From: Pseudomonas sp.
Lineage (GTDB): Bacteria; Pseudomonadota; Gammaproteobacteria; Pseudomonadales; Pseudomonadaceae
Assembly (NCBI GenBank): GCA_003527165.1
Contig: DPSI01000006.1
Location: forward strand, 1 to 8,770
Reading direction: 5' to 3'
Length of the DNA: 8,770 nucleotides
Shown here: positions 1 through 5,830 of the stretch, piece by piece
How the letters are laid out: the number at the start of each line of letters is the position of its first letter
How positions within the stretch are numbered: the first letter of the stretch is position 1
Program-made: the position numbers and the translations under genes
The notes under the pieces: model-generated
What the model was told of the DNA's origin: nothing
Database searches by the model: none
What the model saw: only the letters and a program-made list of their open reading frames with translations

Positions 1-195
1 CGGTGGCGCCTCAAGCGTGGGTGGGCGTGGCTGGCGCTGACTGTCATCCTGCCGATCGATCACTTCCTGACGTGGCTCGCGATTGTCCAAGGGATGCTCG
101 CGGCTTTTCTCCGGCAGCGTCGGGCCGGTGCCGGTCGCGAATGCTGTAGATGCCAGCGCCAGGCTGGTTACGAAAAACGAAAGACGCAGATCCAT
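1..195 (-). CDS. Small exported protein, 3' part outside window
   Basis: An open frame of 65 codons starts at an ATG (complement of 193-195) and runs off the left edge without a stop. A strong ribosome binding site, AGGAGG, lies just upstream on the minus strand at about 200-205. The first 20 residues are a textbook signal peptide (MDLRLSFF, then a hydrophobic stretch ending in AFA), predicting cleavage near residue 20 and export to the periplasm or beyond. The visible mature part is hydrophilic and rich in Pro, Arg, Gln, Asp and Glu, suggesting a disordered or short periplasmic protein. I recognise no family. It lies downstream of the Gly/Thr-rich exported protein gene on the same strand, but a terminator separates them, so it probably has its own promoter, which I could not pick out in 196-280. 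Confidence 0.7.
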   Translation of the reverse strand, partial: MDLRLSFFVTSLALASTAFATGTGPTLPEKSREHPLDNREPRQEVIDRQDDSQRQPRPPTLEAPP

Positions 196-280
196 GGCTC
201 CCTCCTGAAGTGGCAGCTCGGCAGCCTTGCGCAGCAACGGCCTTCAACGATACGCCAGGCGTCAGCGCTGCCTGAAGTAA

Positions 281-307
281 AAAGCCCCAGCCATCGGCCG
301 GGGCTTT
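281..307 (-). terminator. Rho-independent terminator of the Gly/Thr-rich protein gene
   Basis: AAAGCCCC (281-288) pairs perfectly with GGGGCTTT (300-307). Inside, GCC (290-292) and GGC (296-298) extend the stem after one mismatch. Read on the minus strand, the hairpin ends in a run of five T, as expected for an intrinsic terminator. It sits 19 bp past the stop codon of the gene ending at 326. The A-run on the other side means it could also work on plus-strand transcripts. Confidence 0.88.
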
Positions 308-325
308 CATCTGGCTGCGGCCGCG

Positions 326-640
326 TCAGTTACCCGTGCCGCCGGAGCTGCCGGTTCCGGACCCGGTGCCTGTACCGGTCGCGCTGTTACCGGTGCCCGT
401 GGTATTGCCCACGCTGGTGCCGGTTCCGGTGCCGGGACCTGCTTCGGCGCCGGTGCCGGTAGTGGTACCTGCGCCGGTGGTCATGCCCGAGCGATTGGTG
501 TCATCGGTGGTTTTGCCATCCATCGATTCGTGCTTGGTTTCGCCACTGGTGGCACTGTCACTGTCGGTTGTGCCCGCGGCGAAAACACCCGTGGACATCA
601 GACCGGCCAGAGTCAAGGCAGCTAGTTTTGTCATTTGCAT
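326..640 (-). CDS. Small exported Gly/Thr-rich low-complexity protein
   Basis: This is a 104-residue protein. I chose the ATG at 640 because AAGGAG lies 7 bases upstream on the minus strand; the open frame extends upstream to 703, but that part looks untranslated. Residues 1-22 form a signal peptide (MQMTKLAALTLAGLMSTGVFA). Residues 23-50 are polar, rich in Thr, Ser and Asp. From about residue 51 to the end the chain is almost entirely Gly and Thr, with dipeptides such as TGTG repeated and a few Ala, Ser and Asn. No enzyme motif or cysteine is visible. Such composition suggests a disordered secreted or periplasmic protein; I do not recognise a named family, and the function is unknown. A strong terminator follows the stop codon. 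The opposite strand also carries a long open frame (Pro/Val-rich), which is a by-product of the composition bias. Confidence 0.75.
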   Translation of the reverse strand: MQMTKLAALTLAGLMSTGVFAAGTTDSDSATSGETKHESMDGKTTDDTNRSGMTTGAGTTTGTGAEAGPGTGTGTSVGNTTGTGNSATGTGTGSGTGSSGGTGN

Positions 641-710
641 GTGCGCTCTCCTTTTTCCATGGGTTACCTCTATTCCGGCATTCGGCAAGCACAGGGGTTG
701 CATCGAAGAC

Positions 711-738
711 GATACAAATTCTTTCTCGAACGTCTCAA
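711..738 (-). promoter_or_regulatory. Possible sigma-70-type promoter for the Gly/Thr-rich protein gene
   Basis: On the minus strand TTGAGA (733-738, five of six bases of the -35 consensus) is followed after 16 bp by TGTATC (711-716, a weak -10). This lies about 70 bp upstream of the chosen ATG at 640, within an A/T-richer patch that contrasts with the GC-rich surroundings. The match is only suggestive. Confidence 0.3.
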
Positions 739-754
739 AAGGCCACGCCAGGCC
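737..754 (-). terminator. Weak candidate terminator of the OPT transporter gene
   Basis: Minus-strand reading gives GGCC, a 6-base loop, GGCC and then TTTT, about 100 bp past the transporter stop at 854. The stem is only 4 bp, so the case is weak. It would sit directly upstream of the candidate promoter of the next gene. Nothing else terminator-like was found in the 213 bp between the two genes. Confidence 0.22.
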
Positions 755-853
755 GCCTGCCGCGCGCGACCGTTCGTCGTCAATTCACAGGCATGACCGC
801 TCGACGCCGTCATCGTCGTGTCCAGCGAAAGACAAAGCGGCATCGTTTCCGCC

Positions 854-2554
854 TCAGCGCAACAGTTGCCACAGCGAAATGCCTACGCCGGCCATGCTCT
901 CGCCAGCAACCAGCCCGGCTGCCGCCACGATCACGAATCGCTCGGCGAGGCTGCCCCACCGCGCCGCGAACAGCCAGGCCAATAGCGCACCGAACGCCAT
1001 CATCAGCGAAATCGACGCGGGGATGATGCATGCCAGCCCCAGCGCCGCGGAGCTCGGCAGCCAGCGCAACCGCTTCAACGGCAACAGGCCCTCCAGCGCT
1101 CCGAGCACGATACCGACCAGGGCGCCAACGAACATCGCCCAGCGTATATCGGTGCCGATCGAGCCCATTCCTGCGGTCAGCGCTTCGGCCACGGCCTTCC
1201 AGGTGGCCACCGCGGGCGCCGGCCATTCGGCGGTGATCAGCATTGCCTGCGGATCAGGGATCAGCAGTTGGTAGACCGTTACCCCGACGAGACTGCCGAC
1301 CAGAACCCCCAGACATTGCGCCACGGCTTGGCGCGAAGGTACCGCGCCGATGGCGTGGCCGACCTTGAAGTCGTTGAGCAGGTCGGTGCACTGCCCTGCC
1401 GCACCGCCGGCGGTGTTGGCGCTCATCAGATTGATTGCCACCTGGCCGGGCGCAATTACCCCGAAACTCAGCTGCGACAGCTGACCGATGGCGCCGATTG
1501 GCGGGATGCCAGTGGTCCCCACCACCCGCGCCGCCACCATGGCCAGCAGCACCGCCAGCGGGATGGATAAGGCCGCCATCAATGGATCGATACCGAACAG
1601 CGTCATTTGCAAGCTCACCACCAATAACGACGCCGACGCCAATCCGAGCAGCGGCATTGTGTCGGGGCGGCTCAGTCTCGAGCGGCGGGCCGAGTTCTCC
1701 TGGCGCGCGCCTAGCATGCGCAACCCGAGAGAAGTCAACGTGGCGCACACCATCAGGCTCACCCCCGGCCAGAGTAACCACTCGATCAACAACGCGAACT
1801 GCGGTCCGCTGGCATCCGCCGGCATCACCACCATCCCTTCGGCGATCAACCAAGGCGCGAGCAAACCCCAGGCCAGCACGGCGCCGAGCAGCAACGACAG
1901 ACCGACTCGCAGGCCGATGATTCCACCGAAGCCCACCAGTAGCAGTGACGGCTCGAGGCTGAACGTCAGCCGCTCCAGCTGGGCTCCCGGCGCCCAACGC
2001 GGCAGCGACCACAGCAGGCTGTCGACCAGCTTGCTCAGTGCCGCCAGCACAGCGGCGGCACCGAGCACCAGCAAACGCCTTGTCGCTTCTGCGCCGTGGC
2101 TGTAGATCTGTTGCATAGTGGCCAGCGTCGCCATGCCTTCCGGGAATCGCAACCCGGCTTGCACGATCAGCGACGGGCGCAAGTACCAGGCGACCCAGAT
2201 ACCGAGGAAGCTCACCGAGAACACCCAGGCCATCAGCGGAAGCGTATCGAGCTGCTGACCGGTGATCAGCGTATAGGCGGGTATCGGCGCCACCAGGCCG
2301 CTGGAGATGATCGACGCGGCGGACGATGCAGCGGTCTGGTTGATGTTGCTCTCTTGCAGCGACCAGGCAGGCCGGCGCAAGGCTCGCGCCAAGCTCTGCC
2401 AGAAGGCGAAGCCGACCAGCAGCGCGATGATCGACATATTGAACGACCAACCGATCTTCAGCCCGGAGTAAATATTCGAAGGCGTCAACAATGCGCCGAG
2501 CAGCAAGCCAGTGAGCAACGCACGGTGTGTGAGTTCGCGTGGGGGTTCGCTCAT
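854..2554 (-). CDS. OPT-family membrane transporter (oligopeptide/metal-chelate type)
   Basis: This is a 566-residue integral membrane protein with about 14-16 hydrophobic segments. Family signatures of the OPT (oligopeptide transporter) superfamily are visible. An N-terminal helix with SNIYSGLKIGW lies around residues 26-36, and the ESNINQTAASSAAS motif is near 68-81. A central loop has GIPPIGAIGQLSQLSFG, and a later segment contains NTAGGAAGQCTDLLNDFKVGH followed by GAVPSRQ. OPT proteins carry peptides, or metal-chelator complexes in the YSL branch, across the cytoplasmic membrane using the proton gradient. The substrate cannot be told from the sequence. The length is somewhat short compared with many bacterial OPT proteins but both ends look complete. 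The ATG at 2554 is preceded only by a weak GGA. The gene is divergent from csgD, sharing a 201-bp intergenic region; no functional link with curli is evident. Confidence 0.9.
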   Translation of the reverse strand: MSEPPRELTHRALLTGLLLGALLTPSNIYSGLKIGWSFNMSIIALLVGFAFWQSLARALRRPAWSLQESNINQTAASSAASIISSGLVAPIPAYTLITGQQLDTLPLMAWVFSVSFLGIWVAWYLRPSLIVQAGLRFPEGMATLATMQQIYSHGAEATRRLLVLGAAAVLAALSKLVDSLLWSLPRWAPGAQLERLTFSLEPSLLLVGFGGIIGLRVGLSLLLGAVLAWGLLAPWLIAEGMVVMPADASGPQFALLIEWLLWPGVSLMVCATLTSLGLRMLGARQENSARRSRLSRPDTMPLLGLASASLLVVSLQMTLFGIDPLMAALSIPLAVLLAMVAARVVGTTGIPPIGAIGQLSQLSFGVIAPGQVAINLMSANTAGGAAGQCTDLLNDFKVGHAIGAVPSRQAVAQCLGVLVGSLVGVTVYQLLIPDPQAMLITAEWPAPAVATWKAVAEALTAGMGSIGTDIRWAMFVGALVGIVLGALEGLLPLKRLRWLPSSAALGLACIIPASISLMMAFGALLAWLFAARWGSLAERFVIVAAAGLVAGESMAGVGISLWQLLR

Positions 2555-2667
2555 GCCGAGTCCATCGTATGGGTGATTGACTCACCTTAGTCCATTCACT
2601 CCACCTGATCGTTTAACCAACCGCCCGTCGGGTTGTCTCCAAGCGAGCGCAGATCCCCCCTCAATCG

Positions 2668-2681
2668 CAGCGTGAACGCTG
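2668..2681. promoter_or_regulatory. Palindrome in the OPT-csgD intergenic region
   Basis: CAGCGT and ACGCTG form a perfect 6+6 bp inverted repeat around a 2-bp centre, 75 bp upstream of the csgD start and within the 201-bp divergent region 2555-2755. Such dyads are typical of dimeric regulator sites, but I cannot name the regulator. The rest of the region is more A/T-rich toward csgD (2690-2725), where the csgD promoter is likely, but no clear -35/-10 pair can be fixed. A second, shorter dyad, CAACC and GGTTG, lies at about 2618-2635. Confidence 0.3.
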
Positions 2682-2755
2682 AACTTCGTCATTTTGCGTC
2701 GGTCGTTTAGTAACTTTTCTACGCAGCATAACGGCACCCAGACCAAGGATTGAAC

Positions 2756-3418
2756 ATGGACGAAGCGGATTTCTCCCACCAGGAACGTAACCGGCCTACC
2801 GTCACCCTGCTTACCGGTAATGAACTCCTGGGACTGTTCTTCAAACACTTTCTTGGTGAACAGGCTCAACTGGACGTGGCCCTGGCCCGGCTCGAGAAAG
2901 CCAGCCGAGAGACTAGCGATCTCTATCTGGTCGATGCGGGCAACAGCCAGACCGAACAGCTTTCAACGCTTATCGATCAGCTCGAAGAGCAGACACCCGT
3001 AGCGCTGGTGAATATCGCTCCGGAACAGGCCGAACAGCTGGTGGACAAGCATCCCGGCATTCGCGGCGTGTTCTACAGCCACGCCACGCGTGAGCACCTG
3101 CTCGATGGCATTCAGGTATTGCTCGATGGCGGTGACTGGCTGCCGCGGGTACTGACCGAGCGCCTGCTCAGTCAGTGGCGGCGCATGCGCCAGCTGGCCG
3201 GCAGCAAGCCGTCGCTGACCCTGCGCGAGCGTGAGATTCTCAGCCTGGCCGGCAAGGGCTTATCCAACGCCGAGATCGCCGAGCAACTGTGCCTGAGCCC
3301 ACATACCATCAAGAGTCACATTCACAACCTGCTGCGCAAGATCGGCGCCTCCAACCGTGCCGAAGCGGCGTTCCTGCTACGCGGTCGGCTGGATTGGTCC
3401 GAGTCGTGTCACGCCTGA
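2756..3418 (+). CDS. csgD: CsgD-like LuxR-family regulator of curli genes
   Basis: This 220-residue protein is a cytoplasmic transcription regulator expected to activate curli subunit genes. The N-terminal ~145 residues form a receiver-like domain, with LYLVDAG (57-62) at the position of the usual phospho-acceptor loop. The following GIRGVFYS (101-108), with DGIQVLLDG after it, closely matches the NGVFYS region of E. coli CsgD. The C-terminal domain is a clear LuxR/FixJ helix-turn-helix, from LTLREREILSLAGKG (154-168) through SNAEIAEQLCLSPHTIKSH to NLLRKIGASNRAEA (191-204). The ATG at 2756 is chosen because AAGGA (2745-2749) lies 6 bases upstream; a TTG two codons earlier would overlap this site. 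The gene is first in a same-strand series with csgE, overlapping it by 13 bp, which suggests co-transcription. In E. coli csgD is divergent from csgBA, so the order here differs. Confidence 0.9.
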   Translation: MDEADFSHQERNRPTVTLLTGNELLGLFFKHFLGEQAQLDVALARLEKASRETSDLYLVDAGNSQTEQLSTLIDQLEEQTPVALVNIAPEQAEQLVDKHPGIRGVFYSHATREHLLDGIQVLLDGGDWLPRVLTERLLSQWRRMRQLAGSKPSLTLREREILSLAGKGLSNAEIAEQLCLSPHTIKSHIHNLLRKIGASNRAEAAFLLRGRLDWSESCHA

Positions 3419-3816
3419 CGCTCGGCCTGCTTCTGCTTGCCCTGCTCAGCCCATTGCAGGCGCAGGAACCGCTGGAACAGGCAGATGCCGAGGCGGAACT
3501 GAGCGGGCTGATCATAGACAACACCATCACCCGCTTCGGCCACGACTTCCACCGTTACCTGAGTTTCCAATTGCAGGACGCCAGCGAGCTTGAGAGCGAC
3601 CTGGTGATTCGCGAACGCCCCTCAGCGCGTTGGGGCAGCCTGGTCTGGGTGGAATACGGCCAATACACCGTCTACCGCCGCTTCCTCCAGCCCAACGTAG
3701 CGGAGATCGAGTCGATTGCCATGCAAGCGGCACAGCTCATATTGGAAGAGATCAACCGCAGCAAACTGCAGAACTTACTTCAGGACACCTTCGACATGGA
3801 TCGTGATGAACTTTGA
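3406..3816 (+). CDS. csgE: CsgE, curli secretion adaptor/chaperone
   Basis: This is a 136-residue periplasmic protein, close to the 129 residues of E. coli CsgE. CsgE caps and gates the CsgG pore and directs curli subunits to it. A signal peptide spans residues 1-20 (ending SPLQAQ). The mature part carries the family hallmarks: LIIDNTITRFGHDFHR (35-50), LVIRERPSARWGS (66-78) and RRFLQPN (91-97), then a C-terminal helix and a short acidic tail. I chose GTG at 3406, which gives a compact signal peptide and a 13-bp overlap with the end of csgD. A TTG at 3394 in the same frame is possible, and no strong ribosome binding site decides between them; translational coupling to csgD is likely. The open frame extends further upstream inside csgD in another frame, but that part is not CsgE-like. 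Confidence 0.9.
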   Translation: MSRLTLGLLLLALLSPLQAQEPLEQADAEAELSGLIIDNTITRFGHDFHRYLSFQLQDASELESDLVIRERPSARWGSLVWVEYGQYTVYRRFLQPNVAEIESIAMQAAQLILEEINRSKLQNLLQDTFDMDRDEL

Positions 3817-3834
3817 TCTTCGATCTGCATTAAT

Positions 3835-3864
3835 CCGCTCCGCTCATCGCGGAGTGGCTGTTTT
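3835..3864 (+). terminator. Hairpin with T-run between csgE and csgB
   Basis: A 9-bp stem pairs 3835-3843 with 3849-3857 (core CTCCGC/GCGGAG, one G-T wobble) around a 5-base loop TCATC. TTTT follows at 3861-3864, three bases past the stem. It lies 18 bp after the csgE stop and about 70 bp before the csgB start. It can act as an intrinsic terminator or a partial attenuator that separates csgDE from csgBA. No convincing promoter was identified in 3865-3933, so csgBA may depend either on read-through or on an activator-dependent promoter. Confidence 0.65.
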
Positions 3865-3933
3865 GCACCGTTCGATGGATAGTCACCGCCTCGTCTCCGG
3901 TCAAGAATCCAAGCACTTCTCCGAGGTGCCAGC

Positions 3934-4422
3934 ATGGATCGTCTAGCCCTGTTTCGCCGCGGCCTGTTCGCCGCCCTCCTGCTCGTTTGCCACGCATCGC
4001 TTCATGCGGCCGACCTGCTGGACAACGCCGACCTGGCCGAAGCCCCATTCAGCCTCGACAATCCGGCAGCATTCGCCAGGCAGTTACCCGATGGCCAGAC
4101 CGCACAGGTGTTGCAGCAAGGCAACGAAAATCTGGCCGATCTCAGCCAGATCGGCGAAAACCAGCTGGCCAGCATCGTGCAGCAGGGCAGCGATCAACAG
4201 GCTTTCATTCTCCAGCAAGGTGAAAACCAGCTCGCCAGCATCCTCCAGATCGGCCAGGGCAATATCGCCGGCATCAGCCAGATCGGCAGCGACAACCAGG
4301 CCGCGATCGCTCAGATAGGTGCCAACAACAACGCCAGCATCGAACAGCTCGGCAGCGGCATGAGCAGCAGCGTCATTCAATACGGCAGCGGCCAGCGCGT
4401 TCAGATCGTCCAACACCAGTAG
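3934..4422 (+). CDS. csgB: CsgB-like curli nucleator (minor curlin)
   Basis: This 162-residue exported curlin is expected to anchor at the cell surface and template CsgA polymerisation. Residues 1-25 form a signal peptide (cleavage near LHA/AD). Residues 26-56 are a non-repeat N-terminal segment. From residue 57 to the end there are ten half-repeats in almost perfect 11-residue register, of the type Ala-x-hydrophobic-x-Gln-x-Gly-x-x-Asn/Gln-x (for example ASIVQQGSDQQ and AGISQIGSDNQ). That equals five full repeats, the same as E. coli CsgB. I call it csgB, not csgA, because of the first position, the length and the degenerate last repeats ending QRVQIVQHQ, but sequence alone separates the two paralogues only moderately well. 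GAGGTG (3923-3928) supports the start. The csgA start lies 20 bp after the stop. Confidence 0.85.
   Translation: MDRLALFRRGLFAALLLVCHASLHAADLLDNADLAEAPFSLDNPAAFARQLPDGQTAQVLQQGNENLADLSQIGENQLASIVQQGSDQQAFILQQGENQLASILQIGQGNIAGISQIGSDNQAAIAQIGANNNASIEQLGSGMSSSVIQYGSGQRVQIVQHQ
4153..4242 (+). repeat. 24-bp direct repeat inside csgB, 66 bp period
   Basis: The 24-bp stretch at 4153-4176 recurs at 4219-4242 with two synonymous differences. The offset of 66 bp is exactly 22 codons, one full curlin repeat. Both copies encode GENQLASI. The near identity at DNA level points to a fairly recent duplication or conversion of one repeat unit within csgB. Confidence 0.75.
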
Positions 4423-4442
4423 CACAACAAAAGGCAATTACC

Positions 4443-5366
4443 ATGCGCAGCAGCCTGTCTCTCGTCGCAATCGCCGTTCTGCTGGCCGCCAGCGATCTCC
4501 ATGCCGACAACAGCGCCAAGGTCGTTCAGACCGGCACCGAGCATGAGGCCACCGTCGAACAGACCGGCCTGTTAAATGAGGCCGTGATCAGGCAGAACGG
4601 CACCGACAACACGGGCTCAATCTTTCAGTCCGCCGAGTCGAACCTGGCCAGCATCGTGCAAGTCGGCAGCGACAACGATGCCTCTGTCTACCAAGGACCT
4701 GAAAGTCACTTCGGTACCGCGAGCGTCTACCAGCAGGGTACCGGCAACCGCGCCGAGGTCGAGCAGACCTGGTACGCCAACGAGCTGCAGCTGAGCAGCA
4801 TTGGTGACGGCAACTACATTTCCGCCACACAACTGGGGTTCGCTCAGGCCGAGGCGTATCAGATCGGTAATGACAATTCGGTGACCCTTACTCAGGACGG
4901 CATCTATCACGGTACTCGGATGGCGGTTTACCAGGTCGGTGACGAGAACCTGGCCACCCTCGATCAGGGCGATGCCGGTCAGATAACACTCGCCCAGAAT
5001 GGCAACCTGAACAATGCGCAGATCACGCAGAACTCGCTATTCGGCGAAGTGACCTTCAATCAGGCTGGCGACCGCAACCTGCTGAGCGTCGAACAGAGTG
5101 GCCGAGGCAACGTATTCAGGGGCTCGTCGGTTGGCGATGACAACAGTGTCGAGCTGGTGCAATGGTTCGATGGCAACCAGGCCAGCATCGTGCAGAACGG
5201 CGACGGTAACCTGGCAGACGTCCGCCAACTGGCCGAATACAACGAAGCCCGCGTCAACCAGATGGGTTCGGCCAACCAGGCGTTCATCACGCAGAGCGCC
5301 GCCGGAATGAATGCTGTAATTCTGCAGACAGGCAGCGGCAACCAAGCCACCGTACTTCAACAGTAA
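4443..5366 (+). CDS. csgA: CsgA-like major curlin subunit, enlarged
   Basis: This is a 307-residue secreted amyloid subunit, about twice the 151 residues of E. coli CsgA. Residues 1-21 are a signal peptide (ending SDLHA). Almost the whole mature chain (25-307) is curlin half-repeats of the form x-hydrophobic-x-Gln-x-Gly-x-x-Asn, each predicted to be one beta-strand of a solenoid. By eye there are about 26, against 10 in E. coli. The register is broken by small insertions near residues 84-92, 151-159 and by a one-residue loss near 126-135 and 171-180. Two strands (115-125 and 225-235) have Ser in place of the usual Gln. The chain ends ATVLQQ, typical of curlins. It follows csgB by 20 bp with a modest AAAGG ribosome site, so the two are almost certainly one transcript. 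There are no cysteines in the mature part. Confidence 0.88.
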   Translation: MRSSLSLVAIAVLLAASDLHADNSAKVVQTGTEHEATVEQTGLLNEAVIRQNGTDNTGSIFQSAESNLASIVQVGSDNDASVYQGPESHFGTASVYQQGTGNRAEVEQTWYANELQLSSIGDGNYISATQLGFAQAEAYQIGNDNSVTLTQDGIYHGTRMAVYQVGDENLATLDQGDAGQITLAQNGNLNNAQITQNSLFGEVTFNQAGDRNLLSVEQSGRGNVFRGSSVGDDNSVELVQWFDGNQASIVQNGDGNLADVRQLAEYNEARVNQMGSANQAFITQSAAGMNAVILQTGSGNQATVLQQ

Positions 5367-5404
5367 GCGTATCGGCTGATGCGCTCCGACGCGGAAGGTC
5401 GCCC

Positions 5405-5764
5405 ATGCTTACGCTCACGATGGCGACCCTGATGCTGGCAACTGCCGCCACCCCAGTCGAGGCTCGGCTGGAACTGAGCCCTGACAACGACCGTCTGAAC
5501 CTGCAGCTGTGCTTCAGCAGTGAAGCCCCCCACCAGCTCACCTACCACCTCGAGGTACGTACTCACGGGCGCGCCGGTACCAGCCGCAGCCGTCAATCCG
5601 GCGAGCTGACCAGTGGGCCCGTGGCGCAATGCCCGTTGAACAACCGCCTCGGCCTGCCCGAAGGCAGCCGGATCGAAGCGACGCTGACCTGGACCATCGA
5701 TGGTGAAGAACAAACGCCCCTTCGCCAGGCCTACCCCACGACCCAACCGACCAGTCCCGCGTGA
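5405..5764 (+). CDS. csgC: CsgC/CsgH-like curli inhibitor
   Basis: This 119-residue exported protein sits directly after csgA (38 bp), where csgC lies in enterobacteria. CsgC and its analogue CsgH are small periplasmic Ig-like proteins that keep CsgA from forming amyloid before secretion. Residues 1-20 look like a signal peptide (ending TPVEA). The mature domain has alternating beta-type segments: RLELSPDNDRLNLQLCF (21-37), LTYHLEVRTHG (45-55), SRSRQSGELTSG (60-71) and RIEATLTWTIDG (89-100). This is the expected pattern, including the SxxxQ-x-G segment before the central strands. Two cysteines, C36 and C76, could form a disulphide; the CxC of E. coli CsgC is absent, making the protein somewhat closer to CsgH. 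GGAAGG upstream supports the ATG at 5405. The assignment rests on position, size and fold pattern more than on identity. Confidence 0.65.
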   Translation: MLTLTMATLMLATAATPVEARLELSPDNDRLNLQLCFSSEAPHQLTYHLEVRTHGRAGTSRSRQSGELTSGPVAQCPLNNRLGLPEGSRIEATLTWTIDGEEQTPLRQAYPTTQPTSPA

Positions 5765-5830
5765 CCGGAACCTGCCCTGCCGCCGCTCGAACGACCGCTT
5801 GGACCCGACGAACTGATCGTCACCACCGGC

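Noticed and set aside
336..1274. Long plus-strand open frame of 312 codons, Pro/Val-rich at its start
   Set aside because: It lies opposite the Gly/Thr-rich gene and the end of the OPT gene. Its composition is the mirror of those genes, it crosses an intergenic region, and it has no domain or ribosome site.
1254..2585. 443-codon minus-strand open frame overlapping the OPT gene
   Set aside because: It is a frame-shifted shadow of the OPT transporter; the translation is Arg/Ala-rich with no membrane pattern or motif.
2582..2869. 95-codon minus-strand open frame spanning the OPT-csgD gap
   Set aside because: It starts inside csgD on the opposite strand, has no ribosome site or recognisable domain, and would cover the csgD promoter.
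3289..3405. N-terminal extension of csgE into csgD
   Set aside because: The open frame continues upstream, but the signal peptide begins at about 3406 and the extra residues are antiparallel to no known CsgE feature; they reflect csgD in another frame.
4084..4910. Minus-strand open frames opposite csgB and csgA (for example 4084-4437 and 4617-4910)
   Set aside because: They are regular Leu/Val/Ala-rich translations produced by the 11-codon curlin repeats read in reverse, with no start signals.
4102..5366. Curlin repeats considered as a Fap-type (FapB/FapC) amyloid of Pseudomonas
   Set aside because: The 11-residue Q-x-G-x-x-N half-repeats and the adjacent CsgD and CsgE homologues identify the curli system; Fap repeats are longer and separated by linkers, and no fap partners are present.
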